A DNA stretch of 64,000 nucleotides from Allomyces macrogynus ATCC 38327 (GCA_000151295.1 GG745344.1:355647-419646), one strand, 5' to 3'; counted from the first letter of the stretch, positions 32,401 to 45,400 are shown. Made by a program: numbers and translations. The notes: generated by a model not told the origin, from the letters alone.

Positions 32401-35400
32401 CGGGGCAGCACTCGGACCCGGAACAGGACGCTGCACCTGTTGCGCCATCAGCGCCTCGCACAAGTCGGCATTCTGTTTGGCCATATCGTCGCAGCGTTTC
32501 TGCAACGACTCGATCATACGCAAATGGCCGGCCTGCATCTGTTTGTGCGAGTCACACTCGATCCCCGCGAGCGCCGCGCGAGACTCGGCCATGGACAGCG
32601 CCGCATTGCACTCGGCAAGTTGGGAACGCAGCGACGCGAGCGTGGCCTGGACGTCGACGGGCTCGAGCCGATTCGCATCACGCAACTGCGTCCGGTGCGA
32701 CTCGACTTGCGCGGCGAGCACGTCGCGCGCAGCCTGGCTCTGCTTGAGCTGTTCCTCGAGATCGGCGTGGCGTTTCTTGAGGTCCATGCACTCAAGCTCG
32801 AGTACCGACCGTTCCGCCGCTGCGACTTCGAGCTGCCGCGTGCGTTCCGTCTGTTCCTGGAGCTGCTTCTGCGCGTCGACCAGCACCGCCGCATCGACGC
32901 TCTTCTCCACCATTCCACGCAACTGGTCGCGCTCGGTTTCCAGCGCCGCGACTCGGCCCGTGAGCCGGTGCACGTCCTTGCGCAACGCCTCCTCCTTGGC
33001 TGCGTGCGCGTCCTTTGCGGTCTGCAACGCCGCGCGCGCGCTCTCGTGCCACCCGCTCAGAATCAAGTTCTTGCGCTTGAGCTGCCGCAGCGAGTTGGTC
33101 GCGGTAATAAACGCGCGCGTGCGGTCCGTCACCCGCGACGCCATCTCCCCGTGGTCTCCGGCATCAATCATGGCCATGGCCGTGCGCAACTCATCGGCCT
33201 CGGCGCGGACCCCGCCCAGCTGGTGCTCGAGGTCGGCGTACCTCGCAACGGTCGTCGCGTGCCGGTGCTGCAGTGCCGCATACTCGCTGCGCAACTGGTC
33301 CAGCTGCGCGGCCACGTCGACGACGCGCGCGTGCATTTCGGCGACTTGCGCCTCAACCGCGTCGGGCTGGCACCGTAACGTGTCGAGCTCGCCCATGACC
33401 TCGACCAGGTGGTGGTAGAGCGCCGCGACCGTCGAAGCGTCCGGGTGTGCCAGAAGCTCGCGTGGCACGTCGGCCAGGTCGATCGCGCACATGGTCCCCG
33501 CATCGCGGACGGGGACCTCGTAGACGGGCGTGCGGACCGCAGCTGGGGTGCGGCGCGCGCCGCGGCCGCATGTTGCGCAGCGGTGGGGCTCGGTCGAGTC
33601 GACGGAGCTCGGCTCGTCGCGGTCGGGTTCAGCGGCGGTGGAGGGCGTGGAGTCGTCGGCCACGACGTCGGTCATGACTTCGCGGTCGAACAGGACCACG
33701 CGCGGCGGGCGCACCACCAGGTTGGTGACCGACGGGTTGCTCGGGAGCAAGCCGGGCCGCTCGCCGGGCTCGGACGGCGCGGCAGGTGGTGCCGGCGGCG
33801 GCGGCAAAGACGGCTGCTGCTGCTGCTGCTGGGTCTTGAGCTGCTGCTGGACCTGCTGTAGCTTCTGCTCCGTCTTGTGCAGCTTGGCCTCGAGCTCCTC
33901 GACCTGCTGCGCGGCCTGCTCGAGCTCGTCGCCTTGCGCATCGACCATGCGCTTCAACCTGACATTCTCCTTCTCCACGTCGCCCTTGTTGCACACGCAC
34001 AGCACGCGGTCATTTTCGCGCATGCGGTCAGCCAGACTCTCGAGCACGTGCAGCTGGTCGACCGACAACCCGAGCTTGAGCGCGCGCTCGCCGCGCTCGA
34101 GCGCCTGCAGCCGCACCTGCTTCTTCAACTCGAGCCGTTCGCGCTCGAGCGCGTCAATCTCCTCCATGAGCTTGCCGTTCACCGCCTGCAACCGCCCAAT
34201 CTCCGTCTGCCGCTTACGCGCCAGCAACTGTCGGTCTTCCCCAAGCCGCTGGCCCAAATTGAATTTCAGCCGAAACTCGTCGTTCTCCTCGGCGAGTTCG
34301 TCGGCGAGCGCCTGCAAGTCGTTGACGCGCGTCTTGAGCTGGGCAATGTCCTGGTCGCGCACGGTACGTTGTTGCCGCAGGTCCTGGATCTCGCGCCGCG
34401 CATACTCGGCGGCACCGACCTTGTAGAGCCGGTCCATTTCCACGTGCATTGCCTGGATCTCGCGGTCCTTGGCAACGAGCTGCTTGTCGAGCGTTGTGAG
34501 CCGGGACTCGAGCGCTTGATTCGCGTCGCTGAGCGCGAGAGCACGCGTTTCCATTAGCGCCGCGGCTTGCTTGGAGACGGAATTGTCGATGATGGGCGCG
34601 GGGGCCTTTTTCTGCACGGGAAAGGCGTCGAGAGGAGGGTGGTTACAGCATGGCCTTGTTGAAACGAATAGCAAGCGATCGTATCATACGAACCTGGTTC
34701 AGCTCGCGGTGCCAGTCAGCCGAGAGCAGCTCAAAGTCGCGGAAACTGTCGGCCAATCGGCGCTTGAGGTCCTCGACTTCCGTATCTGGAAAAGGATCAC
34801 AACTCGCGGTCAGTTGGGACGACGAAAGGAACTACAGTGCGAGTCCCACCGTATTAGTGGTCATACCGCGATCCGTGAGCTCCTTGCGCAGGTCGTCAAT
34901 GACGGCGTGCGACGTATCGGTCGCGTACATGTGCAGCTCCTTTTCGAGCTTGTCAATCACCTCCTGCTTGTCGGTGCTGAGCGCCTGCGCGTGCTTGACT
35001 TGGTCTTTCAAGTCCCGAATCTCTTGCTCCAAACCCGGGATCCGGTCGTCGGCGTCTATCGAATCGGCACGCCACAATTTAGGAACAGGATGCACCGCTC
35101 CGTCGAAATGAGCACGACAGAGCGTACCGCGTTGCGCAATCTCCTCGGCCATTTCGCGAATCTGGCGCTCGAGCGTCTCGCGCTCCACGTCGGCCTTGGC
35201 GAGCAGCTCGTCGACTTGCGCAATGTACTGCTGTAGACTCTGGTTCTCCTTCTGGCAACTACCGAACGCGCAGCACGACCAAGAATCAGTCTACCACCCT
35301 CAGCGCCGCGCCCAAACCATGACACTCCACGCACCGATCCAGCTCTGTGACAACCGCCTCCAACTCGCCCGTCATCGCCGCAACCTCATTCCCCAACTCG

Positions 35401-36349
35401 CTATTCTGCGCCGACAGCATCTGCACCTCCGTCAAGTACTTTGCGACCAACTGCGCCTTCTCGCGAATTTCCGTGCGGTACTCATCTTCCGTCCTCCTCC
35501 CCAGCGTGCGCGCCTGCGCGGCCTTGAGCTCCTTGACATTCACATTCAGCGAATCCACGACGAGCTCCAAGTCCTTGTTGCGCATCCGCTCAAACCTGAC
35601 TTCGTCGCGCAATTTCGCTGCCGCCGCGCGTTCAATATGCATTTGTTCCTCAGCCGTGGCCACGTCCGTGCGCAGCTGCGTCACTTCCTTGGTCGCTTCG
35701 TCCAAGTCGGCGCGGAGCGCCTGGATCTCGTCCAAGTGCGCGGCCGACAGGTCCTGGATCGAAGTCAGTGCCGAGTGGCCCGCGGCGCTGGGTAACGCCA
35801 AGGTCGATCCGGCAGGCAATCCGCCGTGCTCGTCGTCGCCGGGGATCGGCGAGAGCCGCAGGACCGACTTGGAGGTGCCCCGCGTCAGCAGCGCCTGTGC
35901 TTGTAGCTGCGCCGACTGCTTTTCGGCGTCTTCGAGGAACAGGTTCTTGAGTCTATCGGAGGTGGCCAGATGGATGAGCGCGTGGGCCGACCGGGATTCG
36001 AGAACGGCGTGCGTACTCCATGGCGAGCTGCGTGAGCTGGAACAGCCGCACCAGGTTCTCGGGCGTCGCGCGCGGGTCGTCGAGCGAGACGCGCCAGGTG
36101 ATGAGATCTGGGTAGAGATCCTCGAGTGTGACGTCGTCGGCGCTCTACGGCACAGCGGAAGTCGAATGAGTGGGCGGCGATCATGACCCTTCTCCACCGG
36201 TTTTTGGGCGGACCACGGCATGGTGGTTGGTGAAGAGTTCGGTGCGGGTGGACACGAACGGCTTGAATTTGCGCCGGGTCCAAGGCCAGGACCCGATCCC
36301 AGTCGACGGCCTCGCCCTTGATGGAGAACATGTTGGATCCGGATATCAT
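29446..36349 (-). CDS. CEP290: CEP290-like ciliary transition-zone coiled-coil protein
   Basis: CEP290 links the axoneme to the membrane at the ciliary gate. Ten exons were placed by eye: 36349-36260, 36144-36017, 35952-about 35295, 35251-35128, 35055-34867, 34785-34694, 34611-32113, 32051-30623, 30558-30473 and 30404-29446, giving roughly 2,080 aa (human 2,479). Almost all is coiled coil. Three regions match the animal protein: the N-terminus (VDWDRVLALDPAQIQ, then ENLVRLFQLTQLAM), the middle (EEIDALERERLELKKQVR, then LQALERGERALKLGLSVDQL) and the C-terminus (EELEDVKANYAHSVELNVIF). Junction phases agree except in exon 8, where one frame change near 31210 is required. The first junction (GTTCGT or GTCCAC donor) and the exon 3 end are uncertain by a few bases. 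The gene is convergent with the cyclin gene, 187 bp away. Confidence 0.82.
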
Positions 36350-36649
36350 GTTGCAGCAGGTCTGGTCATTGGTGCGTGTTGTGTTGAGGGCCAATGGTTG
36401 GTCGGGGCGGGTGGTTGCATGAGCAAGAAGCAAGCGCGACGCGATCACATGTCACCGCTGATCAAGCACCGGCACGCTCAAGCTAATCGAAGAGGCCAGC
36501 GCGAACATGACCCAGTTCCTGAGCGAATCAAACCAAGGTGGAGAAGAAAGATAAGGCATCGACTATATGATCCTGGTCTCGATGCTGACCTCTCGCGGGG
36601 CGCCGGCCAGGCCGCGCGCCCCTGCCCTCCCTCTCCTCCAGCTCTCCCG

Positions 36650-37684
36650 TTACATCTTCGCGCGCACGACCGCGCCGCCATCCACTGGAATTACCGTGCC
36701 CGTCACGTACGCGCCCGCTGTCGAACTCAAGTAAATGCAGACGCCCGCCATATCGTTCGGGTGACCAATCCGGCCGAGGGGGATTCCGGCCACAATCGCG
36801 TCCTGGAACTTGGACAGCGTCGCCGCCATCATCTTTGACTCAAAGGGCCCGGGGGCCACGGCATTACAGGTAATGGGCGCGCGCGTGGGCAGTTGCGCGG
36901 CCATGACGCGCGTCATATGGTGCAGCGCCGCCTTGGACGCCGAGTAGGCGTAGGTCTCGAGTGCGGGCACGCGAATGCCGTCGACGGAACCGATGTTGAT
37001 GATGCGCGCCGGGTCGGCGTCGGTCGCGGCCGCGGTGAGGAGGGGGAGGCACCTGGATGAGCGTGGATTGATGACTCAGTTTGGATAGTGCGGAGGTGAG
37101 CGGGGAGGGTGATAAGGACAGCACGTACGCCTGGGTCAGCGAGAAGACGCGGCGCACATTGAGGTTCATCACCTTTTCAAACGCTTCGTCCGGGTATTCT
37201 GCACGGCCATGACACGACACGCTCCGTCAGTTGATAGTCCGCTTCCGCGGCGACGCGTTCGCAACGAGTGCTTGCGTACCCTCAATCGGCGCGCCCCAGT
37301 TGGCGCCCGCGTTGTTGACGAGGACGTGCAGCTTCGTCTCGCGCTCGGCGACCTTGGCAACAAGCGCTTTGATATCGTCCATCGACTGCAAGTCGGCCGG
37401 GATTGAAATGCACTGACCGGGCCCTTGCTTGGTCAAAGCAGCGGCGGCCGCGTCGCAGACCTTGGCCGACCGCGCGTTGATGTAGACCTTGGCGCCGTTG
37501 GCGACGAAACCGGCGGCAATCATCAGGCCGATCCCGCGCGAGCCTAGCCGATACCGTTGGAGGTCAGGGAAAACGCGTCGTGTCGTGCTGGGTCGCAAGC
37601 TGGGAACAGGTACACACCGCCCGTGACAAGGACCACCTTGTCCTTGACGCTGAAGAGGTTGCTGACGTTCATTTCGTTGCTCAT
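36650..37684 (-). CDS. Short-chain dehydrogenase/reductase with PTS1-like C-terminus
   Basis: Four exons (37684-37618, 37543-37280, 37198-37129, 37052-36650) with short introns (74, 81 and 76 nt) join in phase to 267 aa. This is the classical SDR fold: NAD(P)-binding TGGSRGIG (created across the first splice), NNAG, catalytic Ser in IGSVDG, YSASK (Tyr/Lys), then AVAPGPFESKM. The N-terminus (MNVSNLFSVKDKVVLVTGG) resembles fungal proteins annotated as RhlG-like 3-oxoacyl-reductases. The last three residues, AKM, fit a type 1 peroxisomal targeting signal, so a peroxisomal role in fatty-acid or related metabolism is plausible. The substrate cannot be told from sequence. The intron inside the glycine motif and the family match on both sides make the exon model secure. 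Confidence 0.9.
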
Positions 37685-38122
37685 GGTTGCAGCGGGTCGA
37701 TGGCCGTAGAGAGAATGGAGGCCAGGCAGGGGCGACAGCGCGACTTTTAACGATACGGCCGCACCTGTGGTTCGGCGTTGTTGCTTCGGAACCGGATCCG
37801 GGTCGGATCTCCCGACTCTGAAAAGAACGGCAAAAACACATCAGGGGTCTCGGGTATCCATCCCTTCCGGAGGTGGGGCAGGCACTTCGTTGAGATTGTT
37901 GGAACTTTGGCTCTTGTCGCGGCAAATGAAGCTCCCTCAAGCAGGGCAGGGCCGGGCCGAGATGAGCACAGTGGAGGAAAGAAAGTCTAGGATTGCGCGA
38001 CAAAAAGGCGAATAAATTTGCTACGATTTGCAACACGACAACGGCAAACGAACAACACGACACGATGACGACGCCGCTGCGCGAGACGACGACGACGACC
38101 TACGCATCAACGGCCCGCCCCT
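37685..38122. other. Intergenic region between IleRS 3' end and the SDR start
   Basis: 438 bp with both neighbours on the minus strand, so it holds the SDR promoter and the IleRS terminator. No other gene or repeat is seen. Confidence 0.4.
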
Positions 38123-41100
38123 CTACTCCCAGACGAGCGACAGCACAAACTTACTGCCCGAGACCTCCTGCTCCTCCTCGGCAATCACCTTCTTCTTCGG
38201 ATCACGCTGGAAGACGGGCAAGAGCGTGCGCTTGAGCGTCTTGACAATGAACTCGGCCTCCTTGGCCATGGCCTCGACCAATTGGTTGTTCGGGTCCTCG
38301 GTAAACTGGTAAAAGTAGTCGACATTGTCGGTCGGCACGAGCCCAGCCTTCTTGCGCAGCCGCTGCACGCGGTTGATCACTTCGCGCGCGAGCGCCTCGC
38401 GCTCGAGGTGCTCGTCTTTCCCGACATCCATGAGCACGAGCACGTTCTTGTCGTTGGCGGCCTCCCAGTCGGGCGACGTGCCGGCATAGTACCGAATCAC
38501 CTTGAGGTCGTCGGCGCCGAGCGTGATGCCCTCGACGACGAGCGTACCCGTGCGCGCGAATTCCTTGACGGCCGCGGACGTGACCTTGGCGAGCCCGTTC
38601 TTGACCTTGGGCATATCCTTGCGCAGCTTGATGCCGAGCACCTTGAAGTCGGCCTCGGCCTTGTAGGCGACATGGTGCTTGTCCTCGTCGGACGTGAGCG
38701 TGAGCGTGCGCACGTTGAGTTCCTCCTTGACGTAGAGTTCAAGCGAGGCGACGTCGGCGAGGTACTCCTGGTCGGCATGCAGCACGACAAGTTCGCGCAA
38801 CGGCGTCTTGAGCCCGATCGTGCGGCGGTCGCGAATGATACGGCCGAGTTCAATCACGCCCTGCATGCGCGCGACCTGCCGCTCAATCACTTCGTCAAAG
38901 TACTCTTGCTTGACTTCCGGGAACAGCTGGAAGTGCACCGACTGGAACTCGGTGTGCTGCTTGGTGCCCTTCTTGGGCTCGACCAGGAACGTCTTGAGCG
39001 TCTGGTAGAGGTTCTCGGCCATGAACGGCGTGAACGGGGCCATGACCTTGGCGAGCGTGAGTAGGACCTCGAACAGCGTGTTCAGCGCGGACACGCCGTC
39101 GTCGAGCCCGCCGTCGCACTTGAGCCGCTTCCGGTTGTACCGCACGTACATGTTGGTCAACTCGTCGATGAACGCGAGCAAGCGCGGCACGACCGTGTAG
39201 AGTCGGTACTCGGACATTTCCGTGCGCACGTGCTTGATGAGCGACTGCAGCGAGGCCAGCACCCACTTGTCCATGACGTTCGTATGCCCGACCTTGCGCG
39301 CGTCATATGAAAAGTCCACGTTGAACTCCTTCTTCAGCAACTGCACCTGGTTACTGAAAAACTTGAAGACATTGTGCCACGGGAGCAACACCTTGGAGAC
39401 GACTTCGCGCACGCCCTCTTCTTTGAACGCCAAGTTCTCGGACCGGACCACGGGCGAGTTGATCAGGTAGAGCCGCAATGCGTCGGCGCCGTACGAGTCG
39501 AGGATATGTTTCGGGTCCGGGTAGTTCTTGAGCCGCTTCGACATTTTCTTGCCGTCCGACGCCAGGATCAGGCCCGAGACAATCAAGTTCTGGAACGGAG
39601 GCTGGTCAAACAGGTGCGTCGAGAGCACCATGAGCGTGTAGAACCACCCACGCGTCTGGTCGATGCCCTCGGCGATGAAGTTGGCCGGGAACGACGCCTC
39701 GAACTTGGCCTGGTTCTCAAACGGGTAGTGCTGCTGCGCATACGGCATCGACCCGGACTCGAACCAGCAGTCGAACACTTCGTCAATGCGCTTCAGCACG
39801 CCCTTGCCGTTCTTGGCCGGGATTGTGATCTGGTCAATCGAGTCGCGGTGCAGGTCGGTAATGTCCTTGACGCCCGACAGCGTGCGCAGCTCCTCGACCG
39901 ACCCAATGCACACGACTTCGGTGAAATCGGCGTTGGTCCAGAGCGGGATCGGCGTGCCCCAGTACCGGTTGCGCGAGACGTTCCAGTCGCGTGCGTTCGC
40001 GAGCCAGTTGTGGAACCGCTTTTCCTGGACAAACTGCGGGACCCACCGCGACTGCAAGTTGTTCTTGCACAGCCTGTCACGAATATTGGCGACGCGCACA
40101 AACCACGACGGCACCGCCTTGTACATGAGGGGCGTGTCGGACCGCCAGCAGAACGGATACGAGTGCGTGAGCGTCGACTGCCGAATCAGCCGCTTGCGCG
40201 CCTTCAAGTCCTTTTGAATCGCCTTGTCGGCGTCCTTGAAGTACTGGCCCGCATAGTCGGTCACGGGCGCGCGCAAGATCCCGGAATCGTCGACGGGGCA
40301 CGGCACGTTCTCCTCGGTGATGATGCCCGCGGCCAGGCACACGCGGTGATCGTCCTCGCCAAACGCCGGCGCCTGGTGGACAATACCGGTACCCGAGTCG
40401 TCGGTCACGTACGTGTCGGCAAGCACGCGGAACGCGCCGGTCTTGTGGAAGTCGGCCTTGAAGTAGTCGAACAGCGGCACGTACTCGGTGCCCTTGAGCG
40501 CCGCGCCCTTGATCTTCTCAACGACCGTGAACTTGGCCTTTTTCAGGTCCTTGTAGATCGAATCGAGCCGCTTCTCGAGCAGGATGTAGTGCATGCCCGA
40601 CTCGTGGTCCTTGATCTTGACGTACTCCAAATCGGGGTGCACGCAGAGCGCCAGGTTCGACGGCAGCGTCCAGGGCGTGGTCGTCCACGCCAAGAACGCC
40701 GTGTTCGCGTCCGAGATGAGCGGGAACGTGACAACGACCGACGGGTCATTCACGTCCTTGTAATTCTGCGACGCCTCAAAGTTGGCGACCGGCGTGTTGC
40801 AGCCCGTCGAGAAGGGCATGACGCGGAACCCGCGGTAGACCTGGTCCTTGTCGAATAGCTGCTTGAAGACCCACCAGACCGACTCCATGAACGACGGGTT
40901 GAGCGTCTTGTAGTCGTTGTCGAAGTCGATCCACCGGCCCATGCGGTTCACGGTCGTGCGCCACTCGTCGGCGTACCGCATCACGATCTTGCGGCACTCG
41001 GCATTGTACGCCTTGATCCCCATCTTCATCACGTCCTCGCGGCCCTTGATGTTGAGCACCTTGTCGATCTCGTGCTCGACCGGCAAGCCGTGCGTATCCC

Positions 41101-41534
41101 ACCCGGCACGGCGCTCCACGTAGTGGCCCGTGTTGTGCGCGTACCGCGTCACCACGTCCTTGATGGTGCCGGCGAGCAGGTGGCCATAGTGCGGCAGACC
41201 CGTGGCAAAGGGTGGGCTAGATGGCGCGTGCGCGTCTGTCAGTTTGGGGGTCGGATCGTGGGCACGGCGAGGCGCCGCGTCAAGAGTCGGGAGCCGCGCG
41301 TACCCGTCAAAGAACGAAAAGATCGGGCGGCCCTCGGACAGCTTGACCGACGTCTGGAAGGCGTCGAGCTGGTCCCAGAGCGCGAGAATCTTCTCCTCCT
41401 CGGTCGGGAAGTGGATCGAGGCTACATGGTTTGCGCGTTTCGCGTCGCGGTCAGATTCACCGCTCGGACGTTCTCGGTCCAGAGGCGAGCGAGGAAGACT
41501 GACCCGAGCCGGCGTCCTTGTTGGCGGCCGCCAT
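38123..41534 (-). CDS. ILS1: Isoleucyl-tRNA synthetase, cytosolic
   Basis: Class I synthetase charging tRNA-Ile. Exons 41534-41504, 41421-41304 and 41216-38123 give 1080 aa (yeast Ils1 1072). Intron 1 (82 nt, GTCAGT/TAG) links MAAANKDAGS to SIHFPTEEEK. Intron 2 (87 nt, GTACGC/TAG) lies inside the conserved SFFDG-PPFATGLPHYGH block; it has no in-frame stop and is a multiple of three, so the unspliced frame stays open. HIGH-type motif PHYGH is near residues 58-62, followed by WDTHGLPVE, and KMSKR is near 607-611 (DGKKMSKRLKNYPDP). The editing (CP1) domain lies between them and the anticodon-binding and C-terminal domains follow. No mitochondrial presequence is seen. Exon model and length agree well with the family. 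Confidence 0.95.
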
Positions 41535-42465
41535 GGTTGCTGGATTTCTTGGTTCAGGAGGTCGGGTGGTCGGTCGGTCGAGCTGACGCGTCGGCCGGTC
41601 AGAGTCTCCAGGGAGCGGGCCACGGCAGGTCGGTGCAGCGGCTTGCGCGGACTGGCTGGTCAAGACGGATCCGATCCGCGTCGTGAACGGCGTCGGCTTC
41701 AGTCGCGCACCAGAGTACCCCGCGCACTTGGTGGAGGTGGTTGCCGGTGACCATGGCTGGTTGGGGCGTGCGTGTCAACGGGTCACGCCCGCTCACGCGA
41801 CCGCGGCGCGCCGTGAGTCAGGCCCCCGAGCGCGTCTCGCACCGACAAGCGCCTTGCCATTCAAGCAGCGCGGACGGCGCGACGCCGATGCTGTCGCCCA
41901 TGTGGCGTCGACGTCGTAGGGGGCGGGAGGGGGCGGCCGGGGCAGACCGCGAAGCAGACGATGGACAAGCGCACGACGATCCTCACATTAAACACCAAAT
42001 CTATCACTGCGCTGAAACTGGTATGAAGAAGACAAAACCCCACGGCACAAATCCACGCGGCAAACCGTCGACGGCCCAATCGCAGACCAGGCCGCACGCG
42101 CGCGCACCAACACCCAAAGGAGGGAACTCCATGAGAAACACGAGAGGAACACGAGGAGGGTGACAAGAACCGTCTACGGCAGCGCCAGTCTCGCGCTGGC
42201 GTGCGAGAAAAAAAACACCACAGGGTGGAGAGAAAGGACGACAAAAAAAAAACAAAGACAACGGTGGACGCGTCGACTCGCGACGCTCCACGCGCACACA
42301 GAGGCCAGCGGCCGGCCCCCTTGGTCCCTCAGCAGGACATCTCGACAAGAAACAAGAAACAAAAACCACCTCCACGAAATAGAGAAAACACGCGAAAACA
42401 AACACAGCCGCCGCGGCCGGCCCAGCCGGTCCGCCGGTCTCCACGACCACCGCACCTCCTCCACC
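41535..42465. other. Intergenic region between the bHLH 3' end and the IleRS start
   Basis: About 930 bp. On the minus strand this is IleRS promoter and bHLH terminator. It contains short A-rich tracts near 42209-42252 and no supported gene; frames on both strands are Arg-rich chance frames. Confidence 0.4.
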
Positions 42466-45400
42466 TCAAAACGGCGCGCGGAACCCGCCCGCCGGATCTA
42501 ATCCCCTCGCCGCAATATCCACGGCCCCCGCCGCCTCGAGCGGCCTCAACCCGGCCCGGACCTCCAAATCCGCGACCTTGGCCGCGTACCGCGCGACCTG
42601 CCGCTCAACACGCCGCAGGTACTCGACCGACTTCATCAAGATCGTCGCCTTCGACACGGTATGTCCGCCGTGATTGTCGTCATCCTCCTCCTCTTGCGTG
42701 GGCCGTGGCGGAACGGGTCCCAACTTCTCGGCGGTCGCGCGCAGGGCCGGGACCAAGTCGACGAGCGACTGGAACCCTTGCCGAATCGTGGTGCGCCGCT
42801 TCTTCTCCGTCTCCATGTGGTGCGCGCGCTTGCCCGGGTCGGCGTCGCGCGCCTTGCGTTTCTTGGACCCGGATGGGGTCGCGGGGGTGGACGGGGTGGA
42901 CGGCGGGACCGCAGCCATGGTCTGGTGCGGCGCGGCGGAAACGGCCGTGATCGGCGTGGGAAGTTTCGGCAGACTCGTACCGAGCCCGGCGGCCGCGGCA
43001 ACCCGGTTCGGCGCCGCAGGCCACATCGTCGTCGTCGCTTGCGGCGCCGTGGGCATCACCGCTGGCCCGATCCCGCGCAAGAACCCGACCATCGGCTCCT
43101 GCTGCATCGCCTGCACCTGCTGCGGCGGATGCGGCGCGACCAGCTGCACCGCGACGGTTCCCGGGGGCGGCGGTCCCTGCGCGCTACCGCCCTGCGCGGC
43201 GGCCGCTGCGAGCGCGGCCGCAACGGCCTCGTGCGGAATCTGCAGCGGGACCATCCCATTGGCCGTCATCGCAAACAGCTGTGTGACCCCCTGGTCGGCC
43301 GGCATGGGGATGCGACGAGCGGCGCGGTCGCGGGTGCGACCGGGTCCAGATCAATATGCAAGTCCCGCGAGATTGCGCCGTTGTGCGAGCGTCGGAGTCG
43401 ACACCGACGCGGTCCGTGTCCGTGCGCGGACGGCAGCGACCGCCGGGGACGCCGACCACGGGGACGTCGCACGGTCACCTCCGGAGAGCGACGTGTCGCG
43501 CGCGCGCAGGTCGAGCGAGAGCGGGGTCAGCGGGAGTGGCGGGACGCCCGTCCCGGGCGCGCGCGCGGGCTCGTACGCGGGCGCGGCAATCACCGGCGGG
43601 TGATGATCGGCGGCGCGGGCCGCGGGCGACGCGAGGGAAAGTGCGGCATCGAGCGGGTTCGTGTCGGTCGCGTTCGCCGCGGGTGTCAGGCCCGTCGCCA
43701 TCCAGTTGAGAAACTGGTCAAAGTACTGCTGCTCCTTGGCGGTGAGCAGTGCCGACGCGCCCGGGGTCGCCGCGAGGGGGGTCTTCCGGGCCTCGGCCGC
43801 GGGCGTGGGCGTCGCGCCCGGCCATGCCCACGGATGTTGCGCCTGCTGCTGCGGGCCGGGCGTCGTGACGGGCGGCGCACGTGCCGCTGGGTCGTTGAGG
43901 AGCGCGGCGGTATCGGCGTCGAACAGGTTCAGTTCGAGCCACGGCGCGAGTTCGGCCGGGTCGAACAGGAGCGTGCTGGGCTGCGGCACGAGTCCAGGGG
44001 ACACGGGCGGGCCGGACGTGGTAGTGGAGGTGAGCGTCACGGGAGTCGTCGGGCCCATGCCAATCGCGTGCCCGAGGTGGCCGCCGGTCGCGGCGACATC
44101 GACGAGCGGGACCGGCGCGGTCGGCGGTTCCGGCGGGATCGCGAAGGCCGTCTCCATGCCCTGAGCATCGTCGCTGGCGTCAGGGAGCGCGACAGCCGTC
44201 CTCGATGGCGGGGTCCCGCCGTGGCCACTGTCGAGTGGTGTGCTGCACTCGGTACTGTGCGCATCATGCGGTAATGCCGGCGAACAAGCGGGCGAGGTTG
44301 CAAGAGCCGGCGACAGCGCCATCCGGGGCCACGGCGCCTCGCTCTCTGCTGCTGCTGCCGACGCCGCGGACGGCGGTGCCGTGCTGACTGGTAACGGTGG
44401 TGGGGTTGACGACGAAATCGATGGCGGCGTGGACGACGAAACCGACGGCGGGGTTGACGGCGGCTGCGGTGTCGATGGCGGGACCGGTGATGACGCGGAC
44501 GCAGCGCGCGCGGCCTGCTGCTGCTGCGCGGTAAAAAGCAAGCTCGCAGCGACCGGCAACGGACCAGACGCTTCAGTGGGCACGGTCAACGACGGCGTCG
44601 AGGACGCCTGGCGAATCATGAGCGGCGACGGCGCGACAGGCGGCGACGAGGCTATGGCCGATGGCGGCGGCGACGACAGCGTCGATGCCGGTGCCGGCAG
44701 CACGGGCATACTCGTCGTGACGACCGGGCTTGGGATCGCCGACGTTGGCCGGCGGCCCGGCACTGCGGCCATCAAGGACGGTGCGCGCGGCGCATACGCC
44801 GTCGCAGCTGTGGTCCCTGCCGGCATGGCGGGCACGGGCACCGGGTCAAGCGCCGACAGGAAATTGGACGAGGCCATGGCCGACGTGATATCGACGGGGA
44901 ACGCGGGTCCGCGCGGGGCTGGCAGCCGCGCCGACGCGGTGGCCGCGTGCATGACAGTCGCGTAGGGCGGGTAGTGCTGGTAGACGACGGGCATGGGTAC
45001 GGGCACGGGCAGGCAGCCGGCGATCGGCGCGGCCATCGCGGTCGGTGGAGCGGCGGCGTACATGGCCGCGGACAACGCAAACGTGGTTGCGGGCATGCCG
45101 TGCATCGTCGGGACCATCGACATTGACGCGGGCACGGCGAGCGGACGCGGCCCCGGCGCGGTCATGGTGAGGGTCGCGGTGGTCGCTGGAGCAATGGGCA
45201 TCGACGCGGGCGCGGAAGCGGCAGCCGAGTAGGGGGTCGCGGGCAGCGATGTTGCGGGCGGGCGCTGCATTGCCGACGCGGGGATGGTCGCAAACGGGCT
45301 GGCGGGCAGCGCGTAGACGGCGGTCGGGGGCATGGCCGAGGATGGTGCGGCAGGGAGCGTCAGAGAGCGCGTCGGGGGAGCACTGGATGCTGCTGGTGCT

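Noticed and set aside
32122..33378. 418-aa leucine-rich open frame on the plus strand
   Set aside because: Antisense of the CEP290-like coiled coil; Gln/Glu/Leu codons read backwards give Leu/Arg-rich text.
39374..40858. 494-aa open frame on the plus strand
   Set aside because: Antisense shadow of isoleucyl-tRNA synthetase with Arg/Val-rich composition.
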